The notes under the pieces are model-generated. The model saw only the letters and a program-made list of their open reading frames with translations, made no database searches and had not been told where the DNA came from. A DNA stretch of 64,000 nt from Astyanax mexicanus (lineage: Eukaryota > Chordata > Actinopteri > Characiformes > Acestrorhamphidae). The stretch spans positions 24,155,001 to 24,219,000 of the forward strand of contig NC_064431.1 of NCBI RefSeq assembly GCF_023375975.1, read 5' to 3'. Each line of letters begins with the position of its first letter. Position 1 is the stretch's first letter. The translations under genes and the position numbers were made by a program. Of this stretch, positions 11,383 to 21,780 are shown one piece after another.

Positions 11383-12427
11383 CAGGGGTGTCCAAACTTT
11401 TTTTGTTGGGGGCCAGAAGGAGAAATATATTTGAAGTCACGGGCCACAGACACTGTAATTAAAAAAATAATGAAATATACCACTTTAAATAATACATTTT
11501 CCTGATTACTTTCATTTACACATCATTTTACTTGACTTACTATCTTTATCTTTGACAGTGTTGTGTAAACTAAGATTTTTCAAATTGATGTTTAATTTCA
11601 TGATGTCTCTTAATATAAAACTCCTTAATTACAGCAACTTTTAGACTCTTTGGTCCGTTTTTCTGCGCTAGAAATGCGCACCCTCTCCGCTTTTAGACTC
11701 TTTGGCCCGTTTTTCTGCGCTAGAAATGCGCACTCTCTCCGCTTTTAGACTCTTTGGCCCGTTTTTCTGCGCTAGAAATGCGCACTCTCTCCGCTTTTAG
11801 ACTCTGGCCCGTTTTTTGCGCTAGAAACGCGCACTCTCTCCGCTTTTAGACTCTTTGGCCCGTTTTTTGCGCTAGAAATGTGCACTCTCTCCGCTTTTAG
11901 ACTCTTTGGCCTGTTTTCTGTGCTAGAAATGCGCACTCTCTCCGCTTTTAGACTCTTTGGCCCGTTTTTTTGCGCTAGAAATGCGCACCCTCTCCGCTTT
12001 TAGACTCTGGCCCATTTTTTGCGCTAGAAATGTGCACTCTCTCCGCTTTTAGACTCTTTGGCCCGTTTTTTGCGCTAGAAATGCGCACTCTCTCCGCTTT
12101 CACACTCTTTGGCCCGTTTTTCTGCGCTAGAAATGCGCACTCTCTCCGCTTTTAGACTCTTTGGCCCGTTTTTTGCGCTAGAAATGCGCACCCTCTCCGC
12201 TTTTAGACTCTTTGGCCCGTTTTCCTGCGCTAGAAATGCGCACCCTCTCCACTTTTAGACTCTTTGGCCCGTTTCTGACACCTAGCATTCAAACTTTGAA
12301 TCTCACATTATAAAAACCTGCTTAACAGCGGGCCAACATTCATTCTATTCCTAAAATACCTCGCGGGCCGCTCCAAAAAAGGAAACGGACCGCAAATGGC
12401 CCACGGGCCATAGTTTGGACACCCCTG
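11383..12427. mobile_element. hAT-type non-autonomous element with exact 8-bp duplication
   Basis: The termini caggggtgtccaaact and agtttggacacccctg are perfect 16-bp inverted repeats. The flanking 8 bp ctgtagat occurs on both sides (11375-11382 and 12428-12435). These features match hAT insertion. Sub-terminal gggggccagaag and cacgggccat segments are typical of this kind of element. The 1045-bp body has no transposase; more than half of it is a 52-bp tandem array. The frame at 12308-12559 merely crosses the right end. Confidence 0.85.
11638..12272 (+). repeat. 52-bp minisatellite inside the hAT-type element
   Basis: Twelve full units and one partial unit beginning ttttagactctttggcccgt. Units are 49-52 bp and differ mainly by loss of tt in ctttgg and by T-run length. 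Each unit holds a small inverted repeat, tgcgc-tagaaat-gcgca. The purity suggests expansion after or shortly before the insertion. Confidence 0.95.
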
Positions 12428-12460
12428 CTGTAGATGGTCCTCACAAGGATAAAAAACCAA

Positions 12461-12597
12461 CACGTGTGTGTGTGTGTGTGTGCATGAGTGTGTGTGTGTG
12501 TGTGTGAAGGATGAGAGGAACACCCTGAAGCAAACAGAGCTGCTGGCACTGAGGCCCATCAGATGTGCAGGTTAGCGTCTTTGTAAATATCATTAGA

Positions 12598-12640
<43 letters not shown>

Positions 12641-12645
12641 CGAGC
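12461..12645. repeat. (TG)n microsatellites
   Basis: Two interrupted TG runs (about 12463-12506 and 12599-12637) separated by roughly 95 bp of unique sequence. The antisense frames rich in THTHTH are artefacts of these runs. Confidence 0.93.
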
Positions 12646-12689
12646 GCCGACGTGTGTGTGCGCGTACGCATTTGTCTCTCAGTCTTCAA

Positions 12690-12845
12690 ACAGCCCTCCA
12701 GAGCCACTCATTAGGATGTGGCTAGTGGAACAGACCTCATCTCTTCGCTCATTTGCATTCCGCGCCGCGGCTCTGCTGGCGGACGGCGCTACAGTACGCA
12801 AACACAATCAACACTTTCTCGTCTCCTGTAACGCAGAGACGCAGT
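12690..12845. promoter_or_regulatory. Possible conserved non-coding element with POU octamer
   Basis: A GC-richer, high-complexity island with actcattaggatgtgg, a perfect octamer ATTTGCAT (12751-12758), several CpGs (ttccgcgccgcggc) and acacaatcaaca. The composition differs sharply from the TG runs next to it. Function is inferred only from motif content. Confidence 0.35.
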
Positions 12846-13024
12846 GAAGAGATACTGTATCTGATCTACCTATGGATGCTTTATGTTCCGTTGGTGGTGG
12901 TGATGTGATGATGGTGAAAACAGATGAAGGGCCCATCTCCAGCCATAGTGAGGAGATGGATTATATAGTACTATACATTTAATAGGTGGCTGCAACAATT
13001 AATAGAGGGCAGGTTTTTATATAC

Positions 13025-13155
13025 TCTCAAAAAATTTGAATATTATTGAAAAGTTACTTTATTTCAGTAATTCAATGGTTCAAAATATAAACTCCTTTGA
13101 TTTCCAAATCAAACGCAAACTTTACTGATGATCAGCGATGGTTTGGAGAGTCATG
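13025..13155. mobile_element. Short deletion copy of the Tc1-like 'ccagcagga' family
   Basis: The left part (tttatttcagtaattcaatg) resembles the terminal region and the right part (actttactgatgatcagcga, then tggtttggagag) resembles the interior of the family seen at 36290-36686 (atttactgatgatcaggga). The two are joined directly, so this is an internal-deletion derivative. Confidence 0.6.
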
Positions 13156-13159
13156 AGGC

Positions 13160-13360
13160 TTACTCCGTAAACAGACACTGGGTTGAGCGTTACGAGAACT
13201 CCCATTTATATTTGGGTCATTGGCTGATCTCCTCATTAATAACGTCTCTGCTTCCACTCTATAAAATTAAAGCCAAAATTCTCTGTCATGTTGTCAAATT
13301 TGCAACCAGAGTCTGCAACAAATAAACTCGAGGCAGTGCCAGACTCTGAGCCTACTGATT
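13160..13360 (+). repeat. Diverged copy of the 10-kb interspersed repeat
   Basis: Aligns in order with 10070-10200: aaagccaaaatt, catgttgtcaaat, gagtctgcaac and agcctactgattt. It is too diverged to fix its ends. Confidence 0.5.
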
Positions 13361-13394
13361 TGAAACGTGTCTTGGATAGCATTTATTAAGTTTA

Positions 13395-13790
13395 AATCGT
13401 GAGCAGGTTCGCACCCCAGCTCATGCAGCTTTGCCATCAAGCCGCCGGCGCTCAGAGGGAGCACAATTGGCCTCGCTCCCTCCGGGTGGGTAGATGGCGC
13501 TCTCTCCCCACATCACTCCTAGGGTGATGTCCGCAGCACAGGGCGTCTGTGAGCTAATGTATCAGAACCGAGTTGCTGCGCTTTCCTCCATGCGTTAGCG
13601 CTGTGATGCTGCTCGGCGATGCTGCATCAGCAGCAGCTTGAAAAGAAGCGGTGACTGACTTCACATGTATCAGAGGAAGCATGTGCTAGTCTTCACCCTC
13701 CTGGTGTGTTGGGGCATCACTAGTGATAGGGGGAGTCCTAATGAGTGGGTTGGGTAATTGGCTGTGTAAATTGGGAAAAATTTGAGAGTT
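13395..13790 (+). mobile_element. tRNA-derived-type SINE, nearly full body
   Basis: Matches the SINE at 30323-30745 through catgcagctt...gccggagccctgagagag-like, gtgggtagatggcgctctc, catcactcc...gtgatgtc, tgtatcggaaccgagt-like, catcactagtgatag and gggttgggtaattggctgtg. The 5' tRNA-like head is poor here (ggttcgcacccc stands for the B box). Seven further copies or pieces in both orientations show that it is the most abundant family of the window. Confidence 0.82.
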
Positions 13791-14283
13791 AGCGACACTC
13801 CTTGCCAGCGACATTAGTGGCTAGTGATGTGATGGGAATTGGGCAAATTCTGTAACACAATCCATTTACTCTACTTAACATTATGTAAACTGTAACTGAT
13901 GTGAGCAAGCAACTACTAAACCAAAAATCAGAAACTTACATTTCCTCAAAACAGCTCCACAGACTTTAATGGTTTTTAATGATGACATTTTGCCAAAAGT
14001 TAGACAATCTACAGTATAATACTTCTTTAGTATTTTAGTCAGAATTAGTTTTTACAGGATGATCCTCCCAATGATGCCCCCCCCCCCCTTCTACCTCTTC
14101 AAGTCAGCTGAGCAAATTTGAGTTTGACTGCTGTAGAAGCATGTCTAGCTGTCAGTGAGCCGTCATCTCTCACCAGGTGGTACACTACCCAAAAGTAGCT
14201 GTTCAGAACGGCCTTTTTTTTTCAGTGGACAAGTGGCAAGACCTAGTTTCTAATCAGACCACACCTGTAACATTTACATTTAA
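13791..14283. other. No gene; includes a dispersed-repeat fragment
   Basis: A C run lies near 14079-14088. About 14136-14220 is a diverged copy of the 'ctctcaccaagagg' repeat. Otherwise unassigned. Confidence 0.4.
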
Positions 14284-14789
14284 CCCTTGTGTGGTGTTCG
14301 GGTCTGTGAGACCCGTTTTCATTTTCATCAAAAAATATTTTTTCCAACTCAAACTCATTGGCATTGGCTCATTTTTTGTGAAAATCATATATCAAAACAC
14401 ATTTTCGATGAACACACACTGTACACCAACCCCCCCACCCACACACACATTTATATTACATACAGTATGTTTGGCCAGGGGCTAATAAACATTGCTTCAT
14501 TTGTAAATTTGAAACTAAACAAATTTTCTACTCATATCTTGAGTTTAATTCATTTTCTTTTACATTTTACTAAAAAACTAATAAAAAAAGAGTAGCACTT
14601 TTTAAAAGAAATGTAACATAAGAAAGGTAAAGGGCAAATATTAACCATGTAAGCTGTTTTTTATATTGCTTGCAATTTAGGTGAAGCAAGCATGTGTAAA
14701 GCATTTTAATGTAAAATTGCTTAATTTTGCTGCATTAAATACAAGTAACAAAGTAAACGAGTAACAAAAATATGAACACCACACAAGGG
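14284..14789. mobile_element. piggyBac-type MITE with TTAA duplication
   Basis: The termini cccttgtgtggtgttc and gaacaccacacaaggg are perfect inverted repeats and are flanked on both sides by TTAA (14280-14283 and 14790-14793), the hallmark of piggyBac-type insertion. The left sub-terminal has a short hairpin, gggtctgtgagaccc. The 506-bp body is A+T-rich and does not encode a transposase. The two overlapping 102-codon frames are not transposase-like. Confidence 0.88.
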
Positions 14790-14805
14790 TTAAAGGGATC
14801 ATGCG

Positions 14806-15275
14806 GTCATGAAAAACCTGGAAAAGCAATGAAAAATTTGAAAATAGCAATTCCTAGGCCTGGATAAGGTTTGGAAAAAGAGAATTACCTGGGAAGTTTT
14901 GGGAAAGTCATGGAAGTTTGGTCTACAAATCTTTGTGTTTCCGTTTATCGACAAATAAAATCTATTTTGAGCTAACAAATACATCAGCTCAGAGCTAATT
15001 CAGTAATTTAGCTCTACACAATGGAGCTTTCATGAGCTGAAACACATTTTATTATTAAGAAATGGTGTCAACATTTCCATCAGATTCATTTCAGACCTAC
15101 TATAATCAGTTTTAATCATAGTTTTCGAAGATTGTTGGATTTATTGTCCATGTCTGCACTGATGTTTTAAAAATCGTATGGTCATGAACATTTGCCTTAA
15201 AGGCATGGAAAAGACATAAACAAACCATGGAAATTGATTGGTTAAAAAGTGTATGAACCCTGCATTTATGTCTAT
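14806..15275 (+). repeat. Interspersed repeat ending 'gtatgaaccctgca'
   Basis: Inverted relative to 33607-34000. Shared blocks include gtctacaaatctttgtgttt, tgagctaacaaatacatcag, ttaaaaatcgtatggtcatg and gtgtatgaaccctg. The end (caggggttcatacac-like when inverted) resembles a hAT-type terminus, but no second terminus was found. Confidence 0.65.
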
Positions 15276-16239
15276 CTGCTGTTAGGCTGGGACATAATTG
15301 GTTTTGCACCAATTCATGGTGTTTAAATAAAGATCATATGTCTGGATGTTTAAATATGTGTAGCCAAGAAAAGACTTTCCAACAAAAGGTTTTCATGGAT
15401 TGTCCTGATATTTGATTTTTCACTGCATGAAGCGTTTTGACTGGTCGCTAATGTAAATCCTTGACTTTAACAGGGGGAAAGAAAGTAATTATTTCTACAT
15501 GACTTGCTCTGACATCCAAGACGAGGTTGGAGGGGGGAAAAAAGGAAGGCGAGAAAAGTATCAAGGTGCCCCACTGCGCCGCCTGAACAACTCGGCGTGT
15601 TGACACACTTTCTCTAGCTGCCTGGCTCCCGCTAAAAGGTTTTGCTTGCACTTGGGGAGGACGTGAAATAGCTCCCATCGCTTAAGTACCCCCCACCCTC
15701 TCCTCCCTTCCCGCCCCAACCTCCAACACCCTCTGCTGGGATCGTTATCACCGGGCCGGAGGGTCGGAAAGCACACCAGACACATCGTTCTGTAGCTGTA
15801 ATCGCGGCCCGTAGCTCGGGCCTTCATGTTAAATGCACGGCGGTGGTGGTCTTAGCGCAGTTTACTCAGACGGGGGGAATCTCCTCAGTATTGTAGTGGT
15901 ATTAAGAATAAATAAAGGTCTGGATGAAGCACTTTGTCTTGCGGACGGGGAAGTCGGCTGTGGAGATGGTGTTTGCATGGATGAGCAGCCAAGGGAAAAA
16001 ATAAAAAAAAACTCTCAGCTTAGTTCAGTTTCAGTAGCACTCTAGCATTCTTTAACCTGATATCTATCTTCTACATCAGTGTCAGACCATCAGTTCCGAC
16101 ACATTACTCTGCACTTAAGAACCTGCAACACATTTGTACCAAAATTCACCTTCATGAATTTTCCACTCTAAGCTATTCCATAAGTTAGTCTGTAACCCTG
16201 TGTAGGCTTCTTATTAAAATGTAATTAATTTTCTTTTTT
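15276..16239. other. Unique sequence, GC-richer at 15480-15830
   Basis: No supported gene. 15560-15830 is GC-rich with frames on both strands (for example 88 codons antisense), but no domain, signal or codon pattern that would justify calling a gene. It could be a regulatory island. Confidence 0.35.
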
Positions 16240-17720
16240 TTTACATAAAACCAAACCAAACTGACTAGTTTACAGACTTATTTCCCAGCAGGCAATAGTT
16301 TTTTAGATTTCTTCCCAGACTTCTTCCCAAAATGGGACTATTTAATCTGTATAAGTTAATTCCACTTTTTCCCAAGCAGGGACTAGTTTTCCAGACTTCT
16401 TCCCAAAATGGGACTATTTAATCTGTATAAGTTAATTCCACTTTTTCCCAAGCAGGGACTTGTTTTCCAGACTTCTTTCCAAGATTTTAAGACTTCTTCT
16501 TAAGCAATGTGTAGTTCTTTTAAAATTCAGTTCTCCAGACTTCTTCCCAAAATGAGACTAGATTTCCAATTTCCAGACTTCTTCTCTAATTGGCACTAGT
16601 TTTCCAGACTTCTCGCCAAGCAGTGGCTAATTTTTCCAGTCTTCTTCTCAAGATGAGACTAGATTTCCAGACTTCTTCTCTAATTGGCACGATTTAATCT
16701 GTATAAATTAATTCCACTTTTCTAATTTGCACTAGGTTTTCAGACTTCTTCTTTATTTTGCACTAGTTTTCCAAAGTTCTTTCCGAGAAATGACTCATTT
16801 TCCAGAGTTCTTCCTAGGATGAAACTAGATTTCCAGACTTCTTCTCTAACTGGCACTAAATTCCCAGAAGGGAATATCTTTACAGACTTCTTCCCTAATC
16901 TGTACTAGTTCATTAGTCTTTTTCCCAGGTAAAGACTAGTTCTTTTTTTTACTTCTTTTAAAATTCAGTTTTCCAGACGTCTTCCCAAAATGAGACTAGA
17001 TTTCCAATTTCCAGACTTCTTCTCTAATTGGCACTAGTATTCCAGACTTCTACCCAAGCAGTGGCTAATTTTTCCAGTCTTCTACTCAAGATGAGACTAG
17101 ATTTCCAGACTTCTTCTCTAATTGGCACTATTTAATCTGTATAAGTTAATTCCAATTCCAAGCAGGGACTAGTTTTCCAGACTTCTTTCAATGATTTTGA
17201 GACTTCTTCTTAAGCAATGTGTAGTTCTTTTAAAATTCAGTTTTCCAGACTTCTTCCAAAAATGAGACTAGATTTCCCATTTCCAGACTTCTTCTCTAAT
17301 TATCACTATTTAATCTGTATAAGTTAATTCCACTTTTCTAGTTTGCACTAGTTTTTCAGACTTCTCTATTTTGCACTAGTTTTCCAAGTTTTTTCCAAGA
17401 AATTACTAATTTCAGAGTTCTTCCTAAAATGAAACTAGATTTCCAGACTTCTTCTCTAACTGGCACTAAATTCCCAGAAGGGAATATCTTTACAGACTTC
17501 TTCCCTAATCTGTACTAGTTCATTAGTCTTTTTCCCAGGTAAAGACTAGTTCTTTTTTTACTTCTTTTAACATTCAGTTTTCCAGACTTCTTTTTAGGAA
17601 GGCCCTAGTTTTCTAGACTTCTTTCCAAGCAAGCTGTAGTTTTTCAGCATTTTTACAAATGGGACGACTTTCTGACTTTGTCCCAAAATTGGACTAGTTT
17701 TACACACTTTTTGAGGTGTT
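16240..17720 (+). repeat. Mosaic satellite, 'ttttccagacttcttccc' units
   Basis: Variable units of about 25-45 bp built from gactagttttccagacttct and relatives such as tttaatctgtataagttaat. Larger blocks are reused at different spacings: ttaagcaatgtgtagttctt recurs 710 bp apart (16500, 17210), while ttcccagaagggaatatctt recurs 610 bp apart (16861, 17471). This indicates repeated unequal exchange or segmental shuffling rather than a single period. No coding potential. Confidence 0.92.
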
Positions 17721-18442
17721 AGGGTGGAATGGACAGGTAAGATGAGAACCTTGGGAATTTTTTAAAACCGTTTTTTTACTCTCTTTTTGCTGTAATCCAT
17801 TTTTTTTCTTTCTATTTTTTTTTTCATGTCAAAGTACAACTAAAATGTACCACAAAAAAAAAAGTTCCAGGGGTAATTAAAGTGTCTGGGCTTTAGCTCA
17901 GCTGTCTGGAGCTAGTCACAGTCTTGAGAAAGCTGCCTTTAGATGATGTCTGATAATTATACACTGTAATTCTTGGCTGTGTTGAACTGAATATTTACTA
18001 TCTGCACATAGCGTGTCCAGGATTGTTTAATTCACTTATTGTTTGCCAGATGGCACATTTTCCTCCAGCAGACGTCCTATATTGTGATTACTTTAGGCCT
18101 GTTTAACGCTTAATCATGCAGAGCTGGAAGGAGTAAATTATCTGTTTCAGTTGTTGGCGTTGACCTTCCACACTGCCAGACATGACGACACTCGTATACT
18201 CATTCATATACTGCATATTATAAGTGTGAATTATTGTTTTATGTTATCGTAATGAAGCTTCGGGTTCTGAGTGGATAAAATCTATATTTTTGTTCTGATT
18301 TTTTATGGTAATTGCATTAACTCTTGAATATGGAATTCAAGTGCGTACAGAATGGCAGCTAATGAAAATGAAAATTGATAATCATGATAAGAGTCTCTGT
18401 CTTTATTGGTCAAATGTCCAAGATTTTTTTCATTTCTATTAA
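17721..18442. other. Unique sequence with possible conserved island at 18000-18180
   Basis: The island includes caggattgtttaattcactt, ccagatggcac (E-box-like) and cgcttaatcatgcagagc. T-rich runs lie at about 17770-17825. No gene recognised. Confidence 0.4.
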
Positions 18443-19080
18443 AGGTCTTATTCCATCATGTTTTTCATTCATTACAAATGTCTAGTTGTGGTCTCTAGTA
18501 TGAATGAATGCCAAGTGAGCCGATTTTATTGAAAAAAAGCATTGATAATGTTTCTTTCAGCTTATCTTATCTCAGACTTGGTGATCCGGAGCTTGGGCAG
18601 TTGCACCACATCAAAACCCCATGGGGGCTCAGATTTAAACTATAGGTTTAAATCGGATCTCCGGTTGATTCCGCATTTTACCGAGACCTTAAATATACAC
18701 TAGGGAAGCGCGGTTTTACAAGGTAGCAAAACTTGACAGGACACCGGCCAAAGTGGGCGCCGTTCCCGTCAGATTTTATGATTTAGAGCAGACTCTGCGG
18801 CACTCGCCTTGACCGGTATTCTGTCGAGTTGTGCTACCTTGTATACAGGTAGGTAAAACCGTGCTTCCCTAGTGTATATTTAAGGTCTCGGTAAAATGCG
18901 GAATCAACTGGAGATCCAATTTAAACCTATAGTTACTTATACAAGATAGCTAACGTTAACTAGCTGGTGTAAACAGTTGTGTCTGCTCTGATACTTCTAA
19001 TGATTGCTGCAACACCAGCCCATTTTCTGGAGACATAAGATAAAGCCCTAAAATTAACTAGTTAGCCAGCTTCAGGTAGG
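18443..19080. mobile_element. MITE copy lacking the minisatellite
   Basis: Starts aaaggtcttattccatcatg and matches the element at 3412-4485 on both sides of a central hairpin. It gives the 'empty' version of the site where the other copy carries the CAACACCACAG array. The right boundary is uncertain. Confidence 0.6.
18638..18934. repeat. Hairpin core with about 80-bp inverted arms
   Basis: The arm 18638-18720 (aactataggtttaaatcgga ... tagggaagcgcggttttac) is the reverse complement of 18853-18934 with few mismatches. The loop of about 130 bp includes ggacaccggccaaagtgggc and a tctgtcgagttgt segment. If transcribed, it would fold into a long stem. Confidence 0.85.
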
Positions 19081-20045
19081 TTGCTGAACTTTAGCGCTCC
19101 ACTGCTCTATAGCTTAGCTTATTTGTATCGGGTGAATTAATGGTTGTCCCAATTCTTAGAGGGAACACTCAAAAACAAGTGGTAGGGGTACAAAAGACAA
19201 AGGGGATTGGGCCCAAGACTCTTTCTTTCTTTTTGTGTCTGAGCTGCAGTGTTTCAGTCTTAGGGTGACATTAATGTGCTAAATTCATGCTGCATTTAAA
19301 TGCTGCTGCTGCTGCTGCACCTATACCAAAATGTCATAGCGTAATCATATATGACTCACAGTGCTGAGAGTTGCTGCTTATTTTATGCCTTCGTTTAATT
19401 CATGCTATTTAAATAGGAGGCAGATATTTCGTTTAAGGATTTTAAATGCCAGTGCGGCTCCTTAAAGAGCAAAAGTTATTTATACAGCGTAATGGCAAAT
19501 GATTACACTCAGGCCTTCGATTCAGGCCAAAAAATGTCAGAACTGGGTCCAAAAAAGAGGAAAAATTCTCACCTCTGTATGTTAGCATAAGGCTAAATGT
19601 GCAAAGCTATTTTGAAAATTAAAGGTTACTAGGGACAGTCTTTTTTATTTATTTAAGAAAAAAAATAAGTGATTTGGGCAATATTTTTGAGGTACACATT
19701 ATGGATATACCATATTGCAAAAAAATAAAATAAAATAAAATAAAATCGATACAATAAAAAAAAATCCATACTGTGAGATATTTTGAAACTAGTCTATTTT
19801 GTATTTGTTTAGCTAAATACCGTTATTAACTTGCACTTTTATTCTACATTTTCTTTTACTTTCTTGCTCACCATAGCATAGTATCTCTGTGTTTTTAATG
19901 CAATTGAGTTATAGAGGTTCCTAATGGTGTCCTACGATAATTCAGATTTTGCGGTAGGGGTAGAGTGTTTAAAGTGCATCCAATAGCACTATTAGGACTA
20001 TTGGGAAAGCTCGGGGCAATGCTGCTCACCATGGCATAGTAACAC
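19081..20045. other. A+T-rich stretch, terminal repeat fragment and (AAAAT)n
   Basis: 19160-19215 (ggggattgggccca at its right end) looks like an inverted end of the Harbinger-type MITE seen at 77-574. A short (GCT)n run lies near 19305-19317 and (AAAAT)n near 19723-19746. No gene. Confidence 0.5.
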
Positions 20046-20820
20046 TCTGTGGGCCCTATCGTACACCCTGGCGTGTTGCGATGCTTGTTGCTATCTTACA
20101 CCTCTTACAACACGACTTGCACCTGCGCTGTTAAAATATTGTCGGAGTTTGAGAATGTATTAATTAACGCATATACGCATGATGGTTTTAAAAGTGAGGT
20201 GTGTTCAGCTAAATTTCTGGCACGTTTCCATCTTGGTGGTGCGCCGTTGACGGATTTAAACCCTGACAACAGTCAACAGTCCCAGTGTCCCAGTTCAGTG
20301 TCCCAGTCCAGCCCTGCTTTGTCGCACAAAAAGAAACAATATATGAAGAAACGCCGACAACTTTAACACAACTTCGTTTACAAAATATTACAAATATTTT
20401 TAATAGTTCCATAAACACTATAAATGGACATAAAATACTTAATGTTTAAGGATTCAAAGAGTTTCAGTGGTTCAGATGTGCGATGCTGGTCCTCTCTGCT
20501 GTCGTCCCGTGAACCGTGGACAGGAAGGTACTGGTGTTTTGTCTTTGGAAATAATAGATGTGTGCTCGACGTGACACCTCGGCTCGTTGATGCGGTCGAG
20601 TATGGAGCTTCGTGTCTCTCGCTGAGTTCGGGCGCAGTGTTTGGCTTCTGATGATAAAACGAGCTCCTCTATGTTGGATTCTAGCAGAGTAACAACAGGC
20701 TGCAGATTCTGCTGGAGTCTCTCTGCTATAGCTGTGTTTGTCTCGTAGGCTTCCTCTGTTCCTTCAGTTCAGGTTTAGTCGACTTCGCTGGCACGGTGAG
20801 CGCCGGTATGCTGTGGACTT
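20046..20820. repeat. GC-balanced block beginning 'gggccctatcgtacaccc'
   Basis: This block stands out from its A+T-rich flanks. The opening gtgggccctatcgtacaccc resembles, from memory, a common fish transposon terminus. Frames of 105 codons (20049-20366, plus) and 75 codons (20424-20651, plus) exist. The antisense strand reads plausible, charged peptide stretches around 20650-20560, so it could be a decayed transposon-linked gene. I cannot name a protein family. Confidence 0.35.
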
Positions 20821-20937
20821 CGCAAAAAGATAACAATAACAATGCTTTAGTGGGGGTTCTGTGATACATCTGATGGATACTGATCATTATATCCATGCCC
20901 TAATACCCAAACAACAATATACAGCGATACATGTGCA

Positions 20938-21190
20938 GTAATTCTGTTTAAAATGTGAAACTCATGTATAATATAGATGTATTACACACAGAGTGATCTA
21001 TTGTAAGCATTTATTTCTTTTATTGTTGATGATTATGACTTACAGCCAATGAAAACCCAAAAATTGATAAGACCAATTGATTCTTTGGGCAGTGTAGGCA
21101 GTGTGCCAAATCCTGCTGGAAAATGAAATCTTCGCAGTAAAAGAATAGGGTTTCATTTTCCAGCAGGACTCGGCCCACTGCATTTGCACA
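20938..21190. mobile_element. Tc1-like 'ccagcagga' family, first of a direct pair
   Basis: Contains atgtgaaactcatgtataat, tattacacacagagtgatct, cagccaatgaaaacccaaaa and ggcagtgtgccaaatcctgc, all seen in 36290-37262 and 51455-51700. The tcctgctggaaaatgaaatc block and its inverted partner ttcattttccagcagga form a small hairpin. The second copy lies at 21483-21780. Confidence 0.75.
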
Positions 21191-21308
21191 TATAAATCAG
21201 TGTCTTACGAGGCTGTAACAATGTGACAAATTATGAATTACCGCAAAAATAATGCACTCGAGAGAATTTTATTGGATGCCATAAAATATATGCTTATAGT
21301 TTACAATA

Positions 21309-21313
<5 letters not shown>

Positions 21314-21394
<81 letters not shown>
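21314..21394. repeat. (AT)n microsatellite, about 40 units
   Basis: A pure AT run flanked by ttacaataactata on the left and gcttattaaatatta on the right. Almost the same flanks border the AT run at 23423-23472, so the two are related by duplication. Confidence 0.97.
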
Positions 21395-21396
<2 letters not shown>

Positions 21397-21482
21397 TTAT
21401 TAAATATTATGGGTACCACTTTAAAATAAGACTACCTTTATAAAGTGTTTATAAATGGTTTACAATTAGTTTATGGTTAAAA

Positions 21483-21780
21483 AAATTTGAAACTCAAGTA
21501 TAATATAGATGTATTAAACACAGAGTGATCTATTGTAAGCATTTATTTATTTTATTGTTGATGATTATGACTTACAGCCAATGAAAACCCAAAAATCAGT
21601 GTCTCAGAAAATTAGAATATTATATTCTAAGACCAATTGATTCTTTGGGCAGTGTAGGCAGTGTGCCAAATCCTGCTGGAAAATGAAATCTTCGCATCTC
21701 CATAAAAGTTGTCAGCAGAGTGAAAGAATAGGATTTCATTTTCCAGCAGGACTCGGCCCACTGCATTTGCACATATAAAT
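21483..21780. mobile_element. Tc1-like 'ccagcagga' family, second of a direct pair
   Basis: Nearly identical to 20938-21190 but retains extra segments (gtgtctcagaaaattagaat and catctccataaaagttgtca) that the first copy lacks. This is therefore the more complete copy. Confidence 0.75.

Larger units (their letters stand above)
11108..12452. mobile_element. Older TIR-bearing repeat, interrupted by a hAT-type insertion
   Basis: The outer ends tatctttatgaggacca (11108-11124) and tggtcctcacaaggata (12435-12451) are near-perfect inverted repeats. Removing the inner element (11383-12427 plus one target copy) leaves a roughly 300-bp repeat with no coding capacity. The nesting order is therefore readable: this repeat is older than the inner insertion. 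Confidence 0.6.

Noticed and set aside
14177..14595. Two overlapping 102-codon frames
   Set aside because: They lie across the piggyBac-type MITE and its flank and show no transposase motifs.
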